From Allorhizocola rhizosphaerae (GTDB taxonomy: Bacteria; Actinomycetota; Actinomycetes; Mycobacteriales; Micromonosporaceae), in the NCBI RefSeq assembly GCF_003426775.1, contig NZ_QJUG01000034.1, positions 1-51,115 on the forward strand: a DNA stretch of 51,115 bases, given 5' to 3'. This document shows positions 1-10,300 of this stretch, piece after piece. The stretch's first letter is position 1, and each line of letters opens with the position of its first letter. Position numbers and translations under genes: made by a program. The notes below the pieces were generated by a model. That model saw nothing but the letters and a program-made list of their open reading frames with translations, did not search any database and was not told the origin of the DNA.

Positions 1-1265
1 AGCGCCGCGAGCCCGCTGAGCGTCGCCCGGCTGGTGATCAGCACGGCGCAGCCGGGCGTGCCGGGCAGCAGCGGCAGCACCTGCGCGGCGCCCGCGGCGT
101 CGTCGAGCACCAGCAGCAGCCGGCGATCGGCCAGGCGGGCGCGCAGCGCACCCTCGCGTTCGGACGGTTCGGCCGGGATGGTGCCCGGTTCGACTCCCGC
201 CGTCCGGAGCAGCTCGTCGAGGACGTGCGCGGGTTCCCGTGGGCTCGGCCCCGCCCCGCCGAGCCGCACGTACCACTGCCCGTCTGGATAGTCGTCGCGC
301 AGCGCGTGCGCCACGTGCAGCGCGAGCGCGGTCTTTCCCGAGCCGGGCAGGCCCGAGATGGCCACGACGTGCTCGGGCGGCACGCCACCGCGCGGCCGGA
401 GCTGGTCGAGCAGCGCCGAGATGGCCTCGTCACGGCCGACGAAGCCGCGCACCGCGGGCGGAAGGCGGCACTGCCCGAGCCATGACTCCCGCGCGACCGA
501 CTCCGGCGATGCCGATTCTCCTTGCAGCACAGCCATGTGCAGTTCGCGCAGCTCCGCGCCGGGGTCCACGCCCAGCTCCTCGGCGAGGTGTGCGCTCACG
601 TCCCGGTAGGCCGCGAGCGCCTCGGCCCGCCGCCCGTCGCGATGCAGGGCCGAAATCAGCAGCCACCACAAGCGTTCCCGCAGGGGGTATCGCTCCACGA
701 GCTCGCGCAGCTCGGTGACCACCTGCGCGTGCCGGCCCAGCCGCAGGTCCAGCTCCAGCCGCCGCTGCAGGATTTCGAGCCGCCATCCGGCCAGGCGCGA
801 CACCGCGTCACGCAGGAGCGCCTCGGAGTCGATGCCCGCCAACGGTTCGCCGCGCCACAGTGACAGCGCCTCACGCAAGGCGTCCGCCTCGCCTGCCGTG
901 TCACCGCGCTCGGCGGCGGTCTCGGCGGCGCGCACCAGGATGCCGAACAGGCCCAGGTCGACATCAGTCGGGTCAAGGATTATCCGGTACCCGGTGTCGC
1001 TGCCCACGATGCGGGCCTTCGATCCCGCGTCGTGCAGCAGCTGCCGCAGCCGCGTGGCACAGGTCTGCAACGCAGCGCGGGGATTGCGCGGCCTGGCGCC
1101 GGCCCAGATGAATTCGATCAGCTCGCCGGTCGGCACGAGCTCGTTGGCCTGCACCAGCAAGGCAGCCAACAGGATCCGCGGCTTGCGGGCGGCAACCGGC
1201 GACCAGTGGCGTGCGTCAACGCCACCGGTCGCCATCTCAAGCTGACCGAGTACGCGAAACTCCAC
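1..1265 (-). CDS. AfsR-like SARP/NB-ARC transcriptional regulator, C-terminus outside window
   Basis: Partial gene: 421 codons are open to the left edge. It starts at a GTG (1265) preceded by a GGGGGGA ribosome site; the next ATG upstream is out of frame. Residues 1-95 form an OmpR-like winged helix (starts VEFRVLGQLEM). About 96-245 form the bacterial transcriptional activation (BTAD) helical repeat, ending LAEELGVDPGAELREL. From about 265 an NB-ARC ATPase begins, with P-loop GLPGSGKT near 304-311 and a Walker B-like LLLVLDD near 385. The family holds large ATP-dependent regulators of secondary metabolism and differentiation, usually with a C-terminal TPR region, which is missing here only because the window ends. 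It lies 65 bp downstream of the putative immunity gene on the same strand. Target unknown. Family sure; role inferred. Confidence 0.9.
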   Translation of the reverse strand, partial: MEFRVLGQLEMATGGVDARHWSPVAARKPRILLAALLVQANELVPTGELIEFIWAGARPRNPRAALQTCATRLRQLLHDAGSKARIVGSDTGYRIILDPTDVDLGLFGILVRAAETAAERGDTAGEADALREALSLWRGEPLAGIDSEALLRDAVSRLAGWRLEILQRRLELDLRLGRHAQVVTELRELVERYPLRERLWWLLISALHRDGRRAEALAAYRDVSAHLAEELGVDPGAELRELHMAVLQGESASPESVARESWLGQCRLPPAVRGFVGRDEAISALLDQLRPRGGVPPEHVVAISGLPGSGKTALALHVAHALRDDYPDGQWYVRLGGAGPSPREPAHVLDELLRTAGVEPGTIPAEPSEREGALRARLADRRLLLVLDDAAGAAQVLPLLPGTPGCAVLITSRATLSGLAA

Positions 1266-1330
1266 CCATCCCCCCAGGCGCACATGCGTCGGGGAGATCG
1301 TAACCGTCCGATACGGGTTGAGCCAGGTCT

Positions 1331-1798
1331 TCAGGCGGCTCCGAAGTCGCGACCGACATCGCGGATGCCGTGATCCTTGGAGTGGTTGGCCTTTTCCACG
1401 AGCTCCGACAGCAGCTCCGTCTGCCCGAGCAGGTCCAGCAGCTCGGCGGCGCGCCGGTACTGCCAGGAGTCACGCTGCTCATCGGCGAGGAACCGTCGCA
1501 CCACCGGCGGTAGGACCCGCGACAGCCGGGCCGGCTCGACCCGCGAGATCACCTGCCGGGCCAGCGCCAGGTCGCGTTCGCTGCTCACCGCGACCTCGAA
1601 GACCTCCGGGCACAGGTTCACCGTGTGGTCCGGGAGGAGGTCGGCGAGCACACGCAGGGCCGTTGCCCGGCCCCGCGCGCCGCCCAGCTGCTCCCGCAAC
1701 ACCGCTTCGGGACCGGCGGCCACGAAGGCCATCCGCGCCCGGTAGTAGGCGTCTTCGGCCGACTTCATGGCCTGCCAGGCTTCCTCTGCGGATGTCAC
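1331..1798 (-). CDS. Putative immunity/antidote protein of the RHS locus (unknown family)
   Basis: A 155-residue protein of no family I recognise. It is predicted from composition to be all alpha-helical (long runs rich in Ala, Leu, Arg and Glu), with no signal peptide, membrane segment or metal motif, so it is probably cytosolic. I place the start at GTG 1798: the sequence GAGGTG that ends the RHS gene (TGA at 1807-1809) serves as ribosome site about nine bases upstream, which couples the two genes. An ATG at 1837 would add 13 residues and overlap the RHS gene by 31 bp. A small gene directly after the variable tail of an RHS protein is the usual place of the cognate immunity gene. That function is inferred from position only; an unrelated helical protein is possible. 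Confidence 0.65.
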   Translation of the reverse strand: MTSAEEAWQAMKSAEDAYYRARMAFVAAGPEAVLREQLGGARGRATALRVLADLLPDHTVNLCPEVFEVAVSSERDLALARQVISRVEPARLSRVLPPVVRRFLADEQRDSWQYRRAAELLDLLGQTELLSELVEKANHSKDHGIRDVGRDFGAA

Positions 1799-1806
1799 GG
1801 CTGGAT

Positions 1807-4800
1807 TCACCTCGGTATCACTGTGACGAGCTCCCACTCGACGCCCTTCCTGAACTTCTTATCAAACGCGCTCTTACTCATCCCGTCACTCAGCGGAAGG
1901 ATGGAGACGTGGTAGTACGGCTGTGGGCCACCGAACTCCTTGCCGTCCGGGTTGAAGTTGAACACTCCCAGCGCCTTGAGGTCCTTCTGTTTGGCTCGCC
2001 AGACGTGGCCGGTGAGCGCCCAATGGTCGCCTGCCGGACCCTTGACGGGCTGGAACCGGTAGAACACCGACTTGCCCTTGTCGCTGTGCCCCACCGGGAC
2101 GATCTTGTTGTTCTCGTCCCAGTCGAAGTCGTCTCTGCGGCTGCCCATCGGCCCGTGCTCGTCGCCGGCGGCGTAGAAGTACTCGTCGTCGTACCTCGGA
2201 TCGGGCATCTGCCCGGGTTGCGGATCGCCGATCTGCCCGTGCTTGCCATGCTCGATCGCCAGCATCAGCGCGTGCAGGGCCAGCCCGATCCAGCCCCCGC
2301 CCTTGCCGCTGGGCTTCGGAGCTTTCGGAGAATGCGGCGAGTGGTGGTGCCCGTGCGGCGCCGGTGGCTTGGCGACCGGCTGCTGCAGGTAGGTGCGGGC
2401 GTACTTCTGCGCGGCCTTCTCGTTCTGGAAGGACCGGTAGTGCGGACCCCACGCCTTGCGAGTCGCCGTCTGCCTCTGCTGCGCGGCGACGACCGACGTC
2501 TGGCGGTTGGACGCGCAGGCCGAGCAGGTGTTCCGGTTGCAGACGCCGTCGGGGCAGCTGCCCGCCAGCCCGGTCGGGTCGCTCATCACGACCGGTGTGT
2601 TCGCGGCGTAGGCGTACCCGTTGAGCTGCTGCGGATCCGCGGCGAGCAGCAACGGGTCGACCGACACGAACCGGCCGAGCTCGGGCGAGTAGTCGCGCGC
2701 GCCGAGGTGGGTCAGCCCGGTGGAGCCGTCCCTGGTACCCCCGACAAATCCTTGCTCGCCGGGGAAGGCCGCCTGTGGGCCCCGCGGACCGCCGAACGGG
2801 TCGAAGAACCGCTTGCTCGCCTGAAGCGTCTCCGCGTCGATGGCGATCTGCGCGGTGCCCTGGTGGTCGGCGGCGAGCCAGGTGAGCCTGCCGTCGGCGC
2901 GAACCGCGACCGTCTGCCCGCCGTGGGTGTAGTAGCGCGTCGCCTTGCGTGCCCCCGATTGCTTCTCCAGCCGAAGCTCTTGTCCCGCAAGGTAAAGCGT
3001 CACGCCGTCGGGGTCGTTGCGCACCAGCCGCTCCCCGTCTGCGGCGTAGACGAACGTCGTGACCCTGCCGTCCTTGACCGCCTTGGCCAGGTGCCCCTCG
3101 GCGTCCCACTCCAGCGTCATCCCCGCCAGCGCCTTGGTGTTGCCCATGGCGTCGTAGTCGAACGCGGCGGTCTGCACGCCTGCCGTGGACGGCGTGGTCA
3201 AAGACGCCAGCCGGTGCCCCGTGCCGGTGTAGTTGTACTGGGTCAGCGTGCCGTTCTTGGTGCCCGTGGTCCGGTTGCCGGCCGCGTCGTAGGTGAACGA
3301 GTGCCGGTACGCCGCCGGGCCACCGAGCGCGTCGGACGGCGACGCGCACTGCCCGGCCGGTGTCCACGCCTCGGTCAGCCGGCGCTGCGCGTCGTAGCGG
3401 AAGCATTGCCGGTCAACGGACCCGTCCGCCAGCGCGGTCGCGATCGAGGTGATGTTGCCGGCCGGGTCGTAGGCGAACGTCGCGTCGGACTGCTTCGGCG
3501 ATGGCGCCTCGGCGTCCACGATGATCCGCTCCACCCGCCGCGTGCCGAGCTCCCGATAGGTGGTCAGCCACGAGCGCTTCCCGTTCTCGCCCTCCCTTGG
3601 GGGCTCGCCCAGATGCAGGCGGGTGCTTTCGCCGTACCGTGTGAATTCATTGTCAAGCACATAATTGACCGGCTTCCCGGGGAATCCGCCGTATGTCTTG
3701 AGTGGACGGCCGAAGTCGTCGTACGTGTGGGTGACGATTTCCTGCTTGATCCCCCACGGCTGGGTCTGGTCGCCGATCGCCGGGTAGCTCTCGGAGGCGA
3801 GGCTTCCGTCCGGGTTGAAGGTGAACGTGTTGAGGTAGGTCCCGGCGAGGGTCTGCTCGTTTTCCGGGATGGTGGTCTGCGCCCGGGTGACCTGCTTGAG
3901 CAGCGAGTAGCCGAGGATTTCGGTGACGTACGCCTGCCCGCCGTGATAGCGGATGCTCTTGGCCGGCAGGCCGGCGCCGTTGACGGCCGTGTCAAAGGTG
4001 AACTCCGCCAGCGTTTCGCTGCCTCGCTTGATGCTGGTCTGCCGGCCCAGGTCGTCGTAGTGGTAGGTGAGCGTGATCCCGCGGGCGTCGGTGGTGCTTG
4101 TCAGCTGCCCGGCGGCGTCGAAGGTGGCCGTGGAGTCGCCCTTGTCCAGGTCGTCGCTCTCGACGCGGTTGCCGAGCAGGTCGTAGCCGAACGTCCAGGA
4201 GTTGCCGGCCGGGTCGGTGACGGACGCGAGCAACCCGGCCCTGGAGTAGCCGTATTTTGTGCTCTCCCCGGCCTGGATCAGCTCGACGGTCTGGCCCCGC
4301 GCGTTGTTGACGGTGGTGGTCGGCGGCGCACCGGCCGGAGGCGTGACGGTGACCCGGTCACCGCCGTAGCTTCGGGTGGTGCGCTGGTTCACCGTGTCGT
4401 GGACCCGCAGTTCCGTGGAGGTGATGCGGTTGGCACCGTCGTAGGTGTTGAGCGTCACGCCGGGGACGGCGGTGTCCAACGCCCGCCACAGTTCCCTGTC
4501 GACGGGGGCGTCGTTGTAGTACGGGTTGGTGGTCTTGTAGGCGCGCCCGTGCGTGTCGTAGTGGGTGTCGACGATCAGCCTGCCCCCGCCCACCGCGGGC
4601 GTCTGGGTCTGCCGCTCCCGCAACAGCCCGTCATAGAGCGTGTGCGACGTGACGTGGTTGCCCCGCGGCCCCACCCTGCTCGTGGTGACGACCGTGGTCT
4701 TGTCGTGGTGAATCTCGTAGGTGAACCTGTAGCTGCCCTCCGGGTTGTTAGCCCGCGGCCGGTTGGGCAGCCAGACCTGTGCCGTCCTGCCCAGCGGGTC

Positions 4801-7353
4801 GTACTGCGTCTCGGTGACCGCCCCGGTCGGTTCGACGCTTCGGATCGGCTGTCCCCAGGCGGGTTCGAGGGTGACGATGGTGTTGTGCCCCAAGGCGTTG
4901 GTGGTGGTGGTCCGGGTGACCGGGCCGCCGGTGGCGGGCTCGTAGGCCGTCGTGGTCTCCCGCCCGAGTGCGTCGCCCGACCTGGTGACCCGGCCGTAGG
5001 TGTCGTAGGTGGTGGTGGACATGGTCTGGTACACCGGGCCGGATGCCGGCCGCTGCCTGGCCGACTTCACGTGCGTCGCGTCGCCCTTGGACGGTGGCTG
5101 GCCGAAGTCCTTGCCGTCGTAGGCCGTTTGCGTGTCTGACAGCGCGTCGCGCGGGAAGACCGGGGTGGTGTCGCAGTTGACCGCGACGGTCACGTTGCGG
5201 ACCGGGCGGTCGAGGATCCAGTCGCCGGAGTTGCGCACGTAGCCGACCGTGGTGCACCTGTCGTCAGCGGGGGTGCTCACGTCGCCGAAATCGTCGGTCT
5301 CGGTCAGGATCCCCCTGTCGTCATAGGACGACACCACCTTGGTCTCGCGCCACCGGTCCGCGCCGAGGTGGGTCTGGGTGCGCACCTCGCCGTCGCGCAG
5401 GATGTAGGCGCTTATCCTGCCGCGGCTCGCGGTCGGGCCCTGCCAGTCGGGTTTGGTGAGCGTCTTGCTGACGATGGTGTCGCTCACGCCGAGGTGTGTC
5501 GCCTCGTAGTACTCGAAGCCGGACAGCCAGTCGTGGTCGGGCCGGCCGTCGACGGTCACGGTGCGGGTCTGTCCATTCGGGAGGGTGTCGCCGTGCATGC
5601 CCCGGTGGTAGCGGTGCTCCTTCATCGTGACCGGACCACTGGCGTCGCCGTCGCGGCCGGTGAGCACCTGCACCCGCCCGAAGCCGCGGTACTCGCTCCA
5701 GGTGCGCTTGCTCTCCTCGGTGAACTCGCTGGTGTCGTAGTGCCACGCCGCGCCGTCGTGGTACACGTAGCGGGTGCTGGTCGGCACGGTGTTGCCCAGG
5801 CGGTCGAGCTCTTCCACGGAGTCGACCACGTACTTGTGGAACCAGTCCGTGCGCTCGTTGCTGTACTGCGGCTTCCACTTCACCGCATAGCACAGCTTCG
5901 TGTTCTCGTGCCTGACAATCGAGCCAACGTTTTCGGGTGTGCAGTCGGGCGCGCGGTATTTGATGTCGACCACGCCACCCGTTTCCGTGACGATTCCTGA
6001 TATCCGGTACCGATTCAGCGGCGCGAAGGCGTCCGGCGCGTGCACCCGGTTGGCCATCTTGGTGCCCTCGAAGACGACCGGCGGCAACGTGGTCTCGCCG
6101 CCCACGTGCCCCGCCCTGGTGATCGAGCGCAGCCACAGCGCGGCCTTCTGGCCGTCGCCCGGGTTGGGGAACTGGTGCTCCAGCGTCCACGAGTCGACCG
6201 GCCGGTACTGGCCGTCCTTGAGCACGCTCGTGGTCACCTTCGCCAGCCGCTTGGTGATCCAGAACGTGGGCGCGATGCTCTCCGGGTCCGCCTCGGCGCG
6301 GCTGTCCGGCCAGTTCTCCTTGCGCTCCACGGTGCACACGCTGTCGCGCACGCACCGGTCGGCGGTGTCGAAGTCGACCCGCGCGGTCGTGCGCCCGCCC
6401 GCGTCGGCCGGACCGTATTCGGCCGTGCGCAGCGTGCCGCCACGGGTGTAGCCCGCACGCGTCTCGCCCTCGTTGCGGCGGTAGGTGTCCGTCTCCGTGA
6501 GGTATCCGTACAGGATCTGGTTGCCGTGCGTGTCTACGACCCGGTCCAGGTTCCACCGCCACGGCTGGACGCAGTGCGACGTGGCGAAGGTGCCCGTGTG
6601 GCACGGCTCGCCGGGGTCGTCACCGAACACCGGGACCGTCCACTTCGACCCGGCGTCGGCGCGTGAGCCGAAGAAGTATTGCGTCCCGTCGACTGTCGTT
6701 ATCTTCCAGTGGTCACCGGGCAGATGCTCGATCCGGGCGCCGTTGTCCGACTCAAGCCGCCAGAAGCCGTTGGCGTCCTTGGCCATCTGGCCGCTGCCGC
6801 CCGGGAAAGCGGCATACGCGTTCTCGGAGCGCCAGCACAGATCGCCCTTGGTGGAGTGCCCGTCGGTGGAGCAACCGCCGTAGGTCCGCTCGATGAACCC
6901 GACGGACAGATCCCAGCCGTCGCCCGCCCATGACGCCTGGTTGTTGGTGGCGCTCGTGCGGCCGTCCACCGCCGACGACGAATAGTTCAGGGCCAGTTCG
7001 GGCTCCAGGCCACCCGGCACGGGCGGCACCCGCAACGGGTAGGACCACGTGAAGTTGCCCGTCTGCGGTGACACCTTCCATGACGCGCTTGGCGAAAGCG
7101 GGCTGGCCGTCGGCGTCCCGGAGCCCTCCTTGGTCTGGCCTCCCGTCGGCTGGTTGCCGGTCAGGGCCTGCAGGCTGGCCTGATCGGGCGCGCGGCTGCC
7201 CATGGTCTGCTTGGTCACCGGTACCGGATCGGTCTTTTCCAGTTCGGTCGACGGTCCGGCGGCGGCCGAGACCGCCGGCCGCAGTATGTCGACCAGGGTC
7301 ACGGTCATCAGGAAGGCGAGGGCGGCCGCGAGGCGGCGGCGGTGATTGCTCAT
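1807..7353 (-). CDS. Secreted RHS/YD-repeat protein with unrecognised C-terminal toxin-like domain
   Basis: 1848 residues from ATG 7353, which overlaps the stop of the LamG gene (TGATG). An in-frame extension to 7827 lies inside that gene and has shadow-like composition, so I reject it. Residues 1-30 form a signal peptide (Arg-rich start, hydrophobic core, AxA). The middle has dozens of YD-type units (e.g. YDLLGNRVESDD, YDAAGNRTTGT) that in this family build a hollow beta-cocoon. The RHS-associated core ends near 1590 with LGARDYSPELGRFVSVDP and DPTGL. The last ~257 residues are a separate tail: a Cys cluster (CPDGVCNRNTCSAC), a His/Pro-rich linker, a short hydrophobic stretch (WIGLALHALMLAIEHG) and a terminal acidic/aromatic domain. 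RHS proteins of this build deliver C-terminal toxins; the tail is the presumed toxin, activity unknown. Confidence 0.9.
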   Translation of the reverse strand: MSNHRRRLAAALAFLMTVTLVDILRPAVSAAAGPSTELEKTDPVPVTKQTMGSRAPDQASLQALTGNQPTGGQTKEGSGTPTASPLSPSASWKVSPQTGNFTWSYPLRVPPVPGGLEPELALNYSSSAVDGRTSATNNQASWAGDGWDLSVGFIERTYGGCSTDGHSTKGDLCWRSENAYAAFPGGSGQMAKDANGFWRLESDNGARIEHLPGDHWKITTVDGTQYFFGSRADAGSKWTVPVFGDDPGEPCHTGTFATSHCVQPWRWNLDRVVDTHGNQILYGYLTETDTYRRNEGETRAGYTRGGTLRTAEYGPADAGGRTTARVDFDTADRCVRDSVCTVERKENWPDSRAEADPESIAPTFWITKRLAKVTTSVLKDGQYRPVDSWTLEHQFPNPGDGQKAALWLRSITRAGHVGGETTLPPVVFEGTKMANRVHAPDAFAPLNRYRISGIVTETGGVVDIKYRAPDCTPENVGSIVRHENTKLCYAVKWKPQYSNERTDWFHKYVVDSVEELDRLGNTVPTSTRYVYHDGAAWHYDTSEFTEESKRTWSEYRGFGRVQVLTGRDGDASGPVTMKEHRYHRGMHGDTLPNGQTRTVTVDGRPDHDWLSGFEYYEATHLGVSDTIVSKTLTKPDWQGPTASRGRISAYILRDGEVRTQTHLGADRWRETKVVSSYDDRGILTETDDFGDVSTPADDRCTTVGYVRNSGDWILDRPVRNVTVAVNCDTTPVFPRDALSDTQTAYDGKDFGQPPSKGDATHVKSARQRPASGPVYQTMSTTTYDTYGRVTRSGDALGRETTTAYEPATGGPVTRTTTTNALGHNTIVTLEPAWGQPIRSVEPTGAVTETQYDPLGRTAQVWLPNRPRANNPEGSYRFTYEIHHDKTTVVTTSRVGPRGNHVTSHTLYDGLLRERQTQTPAVGGGRLIVDTHYDTHGRAYKTTNPYYNDAPVDRELWRALDTAVPGVTLNTYDGANRITSTELRVHDTVNQRTTRSYGGDRVTVTPPAGAPPTTTVNNARGQTVELIQAGESTKYGYSRAGLLASVTDPAGNSWTFGYDLLGNRVESDDLDKGDSTATFDAAGQLTSTTDARGITLTYHYDDLGRQTSIKRGSETLAEFTFDTAVNGAGLPAKSIRYHGGQAYVTEILGYSLLKQVTRAQTTIPENEQTLAGTYLNTFTFNPDGSLASESYPAIGDQTQPWGIKQEIVTHTYDDFGRPLKTYGGFPGKPVNYVLDNEFTRYGESTRLHLGEPPREGENGKRSWLTTYRELGTRRVERIIVDAEAPSPKQSDATFAYDPAGNITSIATALADGSVDRQCFRYDAQRRLTEAWTPAGQCASPSDALGGPAAYRHSFTYDAAGNRTTGTKNGTLTQYNYTGTGHRLASLTTPSTAGVQTAAFDYDAMGNTKALAGMTLEWDAEGHLAKAVKDGRVTTFVYAADGERLVRNDPDGVTLYLAGQELRLEKQSGARKATRYYTHGGQTVAVRADGRLTWLAADHQGTAQIAIDAETLQASKRFFDPFGGPRGPQAAFPGEQGFVGGTRDGSTGLTHLGARDYSPELGRFVSVDPLLLAADPQQLNGYAYAANTPVVMSDPTGLAGSCPDGVCNRNTCSACASNRQTSVVAAQQRQTATRKAWGPHYRSFQNEKAAQKYARTYLQQPVAKPPAPHGHHHSPHSPKAPKPSGKGGGWIGLALHALMLAIEHGKHGQIGDPQPGQMPDPRYDDEYFYAAGDEHGPMGSRRDDFDWDENNKIVPVGHSDKGKSVFYRFQPVKGPAGDHWALTGHVWRAKQKDLKALGVFNFNPDGKEFGGPQPYYHVSILPLSDGMSKSAFDKKFRKGVEWELVTVIPR

Positions 7354-10300
7354 CAGCTGAACTCCGCTGTCGTCGTGGGCGGGTTGGCGAGGATGTATCC
7401 GAGATCGGCGTCGACGGGGTAGCCCTCGCAGCCGACAATCGACGTGAATCGTTGTCCGGCGAAGACGCATCGCTTGAGGAGCCTGCTTGCCACTCCGGCG
7501 GGCGGCTGGGCGTGAAGCGCGCCGAGCCGGCCGAGCACGGTCTTTCCTTCGCAGGCGGGGTTGGTGGAGACGAACTGGTCGACCCCGTCCATGCAGCTGT
7601 AGAGGACCAGCGCGTCCGCGGGCTGGATCAGGCCCAAGTAGCCTTGGGGCCCCTCGGCCCGATAGGAAACCGGCGCACCGTCGACCGTCGTGTAGTGATC
7701 CGGCCCAGACGGCAGGTAGTGGCGCACGAGCGCGGCGTAGGCCACGGTGAAGCCCAAGGTGGTCTGCCGGGTGCCGCCCTCGCAGTCCGCCTGCGCCGTC
7801 TCGAACCTGTCGGTCCCGGACAGGCACCGGTAGAGCGGAACCGTTGCCAGGTTCGTCGGCTGCACCGTGTAGACCCGCCCGACCTCACCGACGTTGGTGC
7901 CGCCCTCGCAGCCGGGATCGGCCGACGTGTAACCGTCCGATCCGGACACGCATTCGTAGAGCATCGCGGTGTTCGGGCCGGGCGCGGCGGGCAGGCCGAG
8001 CGCGGTCTGGAAGTGATAACCCTCGCGTGGCTTGCCGCCGGTGTTCCCGGCGTACCGATCGCCCGCGAGGTTGACGTACCGGCCCAGCTGACCGGCCTGC
8101 GGCAGGGGCCAGCCGGTCCGCTCGGCCAGCTTGGCGTCGCTGATCTCCCACTGGTCGATATGGACCTCGTCGATCGCGCCGTGGAAGAACCCGTGCGCAT
8201 CGCCGCTCTCCTTGGCGCGGCCCAGGGCCAGCCGGCCGCGGGCGCGCCAGGCGTTGACGTTGTCGGTCACCCCGGACAGCTGCCCGTCGATGTAGATGCG
8301 CAATTGCCGGGCGGGATAGTCATACACGCCCTGCACGTGCGTCCACCGGTCGAGCACCGGCGGCAGCAGCGAGTGCGCGTACACCATGGGCGCGCCGTCG
8401 GAGTCGGACACCGCCTGGCCGAAGACCCAGCGGTTGAGTCCGGGGCGGTACTGCAGCACGAATCCGCTCTGCCGTTCGCCGTCCTGGCTGGCGATGGTGG
8501 AAACCTTGTCGTTGCGGGACAGTTTGGCCCAGGCCGAGACGCCGAAGCTGTCCATCTCGGCGTCGACCAGCGTGCCGTTGCCGGTGACGGCCGAGCCGGT
8601 GCCATCCAGATGCATGGCGCGGCCGGAGATGCCCGGACCGTAGGTCACGCCGCCGGAGACGGTGGCGTTCTGCTTGCGCCAGTTGTAATCGCGGGCGTCG
8701 TTCTCGTCGAACCGGTAGAAGCCGAACTCGGCCATCGGCGAGTCGTCGTGCACCAGGCGCACCTCGCCGCCCGACAACGCCCGCCGGTACACCCGGACGT
8801 CGTCGATGGCGCGCGGGAAGTAGCCCGCGTTCGCCCCGTTCCAGCGGCCCCGGCCGATCGACAGCGGTCCGCCCGACGGCTGGATCGTCACCCCCACCTT
8901 GGCCGCCGACAGCACCCCGTTGACGTAGAGGCGCAGCTGCCTGAGGCCGAAGTCGTAGGTGACCGCCAGGTGGATCCAGTCGTGCGGGAGCGCGCTTTCG
9001 GTGGATACCACGACTGTCCTGATTGGATTGTCCGTATCGGACTGTGGCACGACCACGGCCCACTTCTTCGCGGCGCCGTCGAAACGCACCTCGAACCCGC
9101 TGACCCGGTTGCCGTCCTGGCCGAGCACGGTGCGATCGCCCGCGCTGTCGTCGGTCAGGTAGACCCACGCCGACGCCGAGAAGCTGCGCGCGGTGTCCAG
9201 CACCGGGCCGGCCGTCTCGGCAAAGCCCGAGGTGCCGTCGAACAGGGGTGCGCCACCGGAGCGGCCGCCGGTCCAGGTCATGCCGCCCTTGATGGTCGCG
9301 GTCAGGTTGCGGCCGCTGGAATCCGCGGCGGTCGTGCCGGTACCCTCATCGAATTTCCAATGGCCCGCATCGGCCACCGGAAGCTCGGCCGGGCCGTTCT
9401 CGGCCGGATAGGAGTTGTACAGGTCGGCGAGCCGCGCGTTGTCCAGGGCGCCGGTGTAGAGGCGCACGTCGTCGACGTCGCCCGACCACGTGCGGCCCAT
9501 GACCACACCCGCGGCCGAGTGCCACGCCGTGTTGAGCGTGCCCTCGTCGTGGCGCACCGCGTCGACGTAAAGCACGACCGCCTTCGTGGCCGGGTCGTAC
9601 ACGCCGGACAGGTGGACCCAGGCGCCGACCTCCTCCAACCGGGTGGCAAGCGAGGCCTTGGTCACCCTGCCATCCGGCTCCGGCATCTCGAAATACCAGG
9701 CGCCCCACTGGAATTGGTCGTTGTCCTTGACATGGCCCAGGCTCAGCTTGCCCGGGATGCCGACCGCCTCCGTCCTGCACACGCACCGGTCCGAGGCGAG
9801 CTTGACCCATGCCGTGAGCGTGAACGCCTTGTCGGTGCGCACGTCCACGCCGGGTGTGGTGACCGCGTCGCCCGATCCGTCGAACCGCACCGCGTTGCCC
9901 ACCCGGCCCACGGCGAACGTGGCGTCGCCCGACAGCGCGCCGCCGCGGGCGCCGACCGCGTCGGCGGCGTTGCGCCCGCTCGGCTCGTCCAGCTTCCATT
10001 GGTGCGCAAGGGAAAGGTCGCGCCCGGCCATCACCTTCACCTCCTCGGCGAACAGCGGCCGCGACCACACCGACGCGTCGTCGATCGCACCGTGGAAGAA
10101 GTCGCCGCGCGTCCGTGCCCACATCGCCGACCCGATCTGCAGTTCGCCGGGCGCGTGGTTGAAGATGCTCACGTCGTCCATCGAGCCCGCCAGCACACCG
10201 TTGACGTAGAGTTCGGTGCGGCGGCTCACCGCGTTGTAGCTGCCCACCAGATGGGTCCACGCCCCTTCCTGGACCTTGGGGCCGACCAGCCGTTTGGTGC

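Noticed and set aside
1318-5139. A 1273-codon plus-strand open frame opposite the RHS gene
   Set aside because: Composition (Arg/Pro/Val-rich, no motifs) is that of a GC-rich shadow frame; the minus strand carries clear YD repeats and a signal peptide.
7354-7827. N-terminal extension of the RHS protein by 158 residues
   Set aside because: It lies within the LamG gene and is Arg-rich shadow sequence; the ATG at 7353 starts a clean signal peptide and overlaps the LamG stop.
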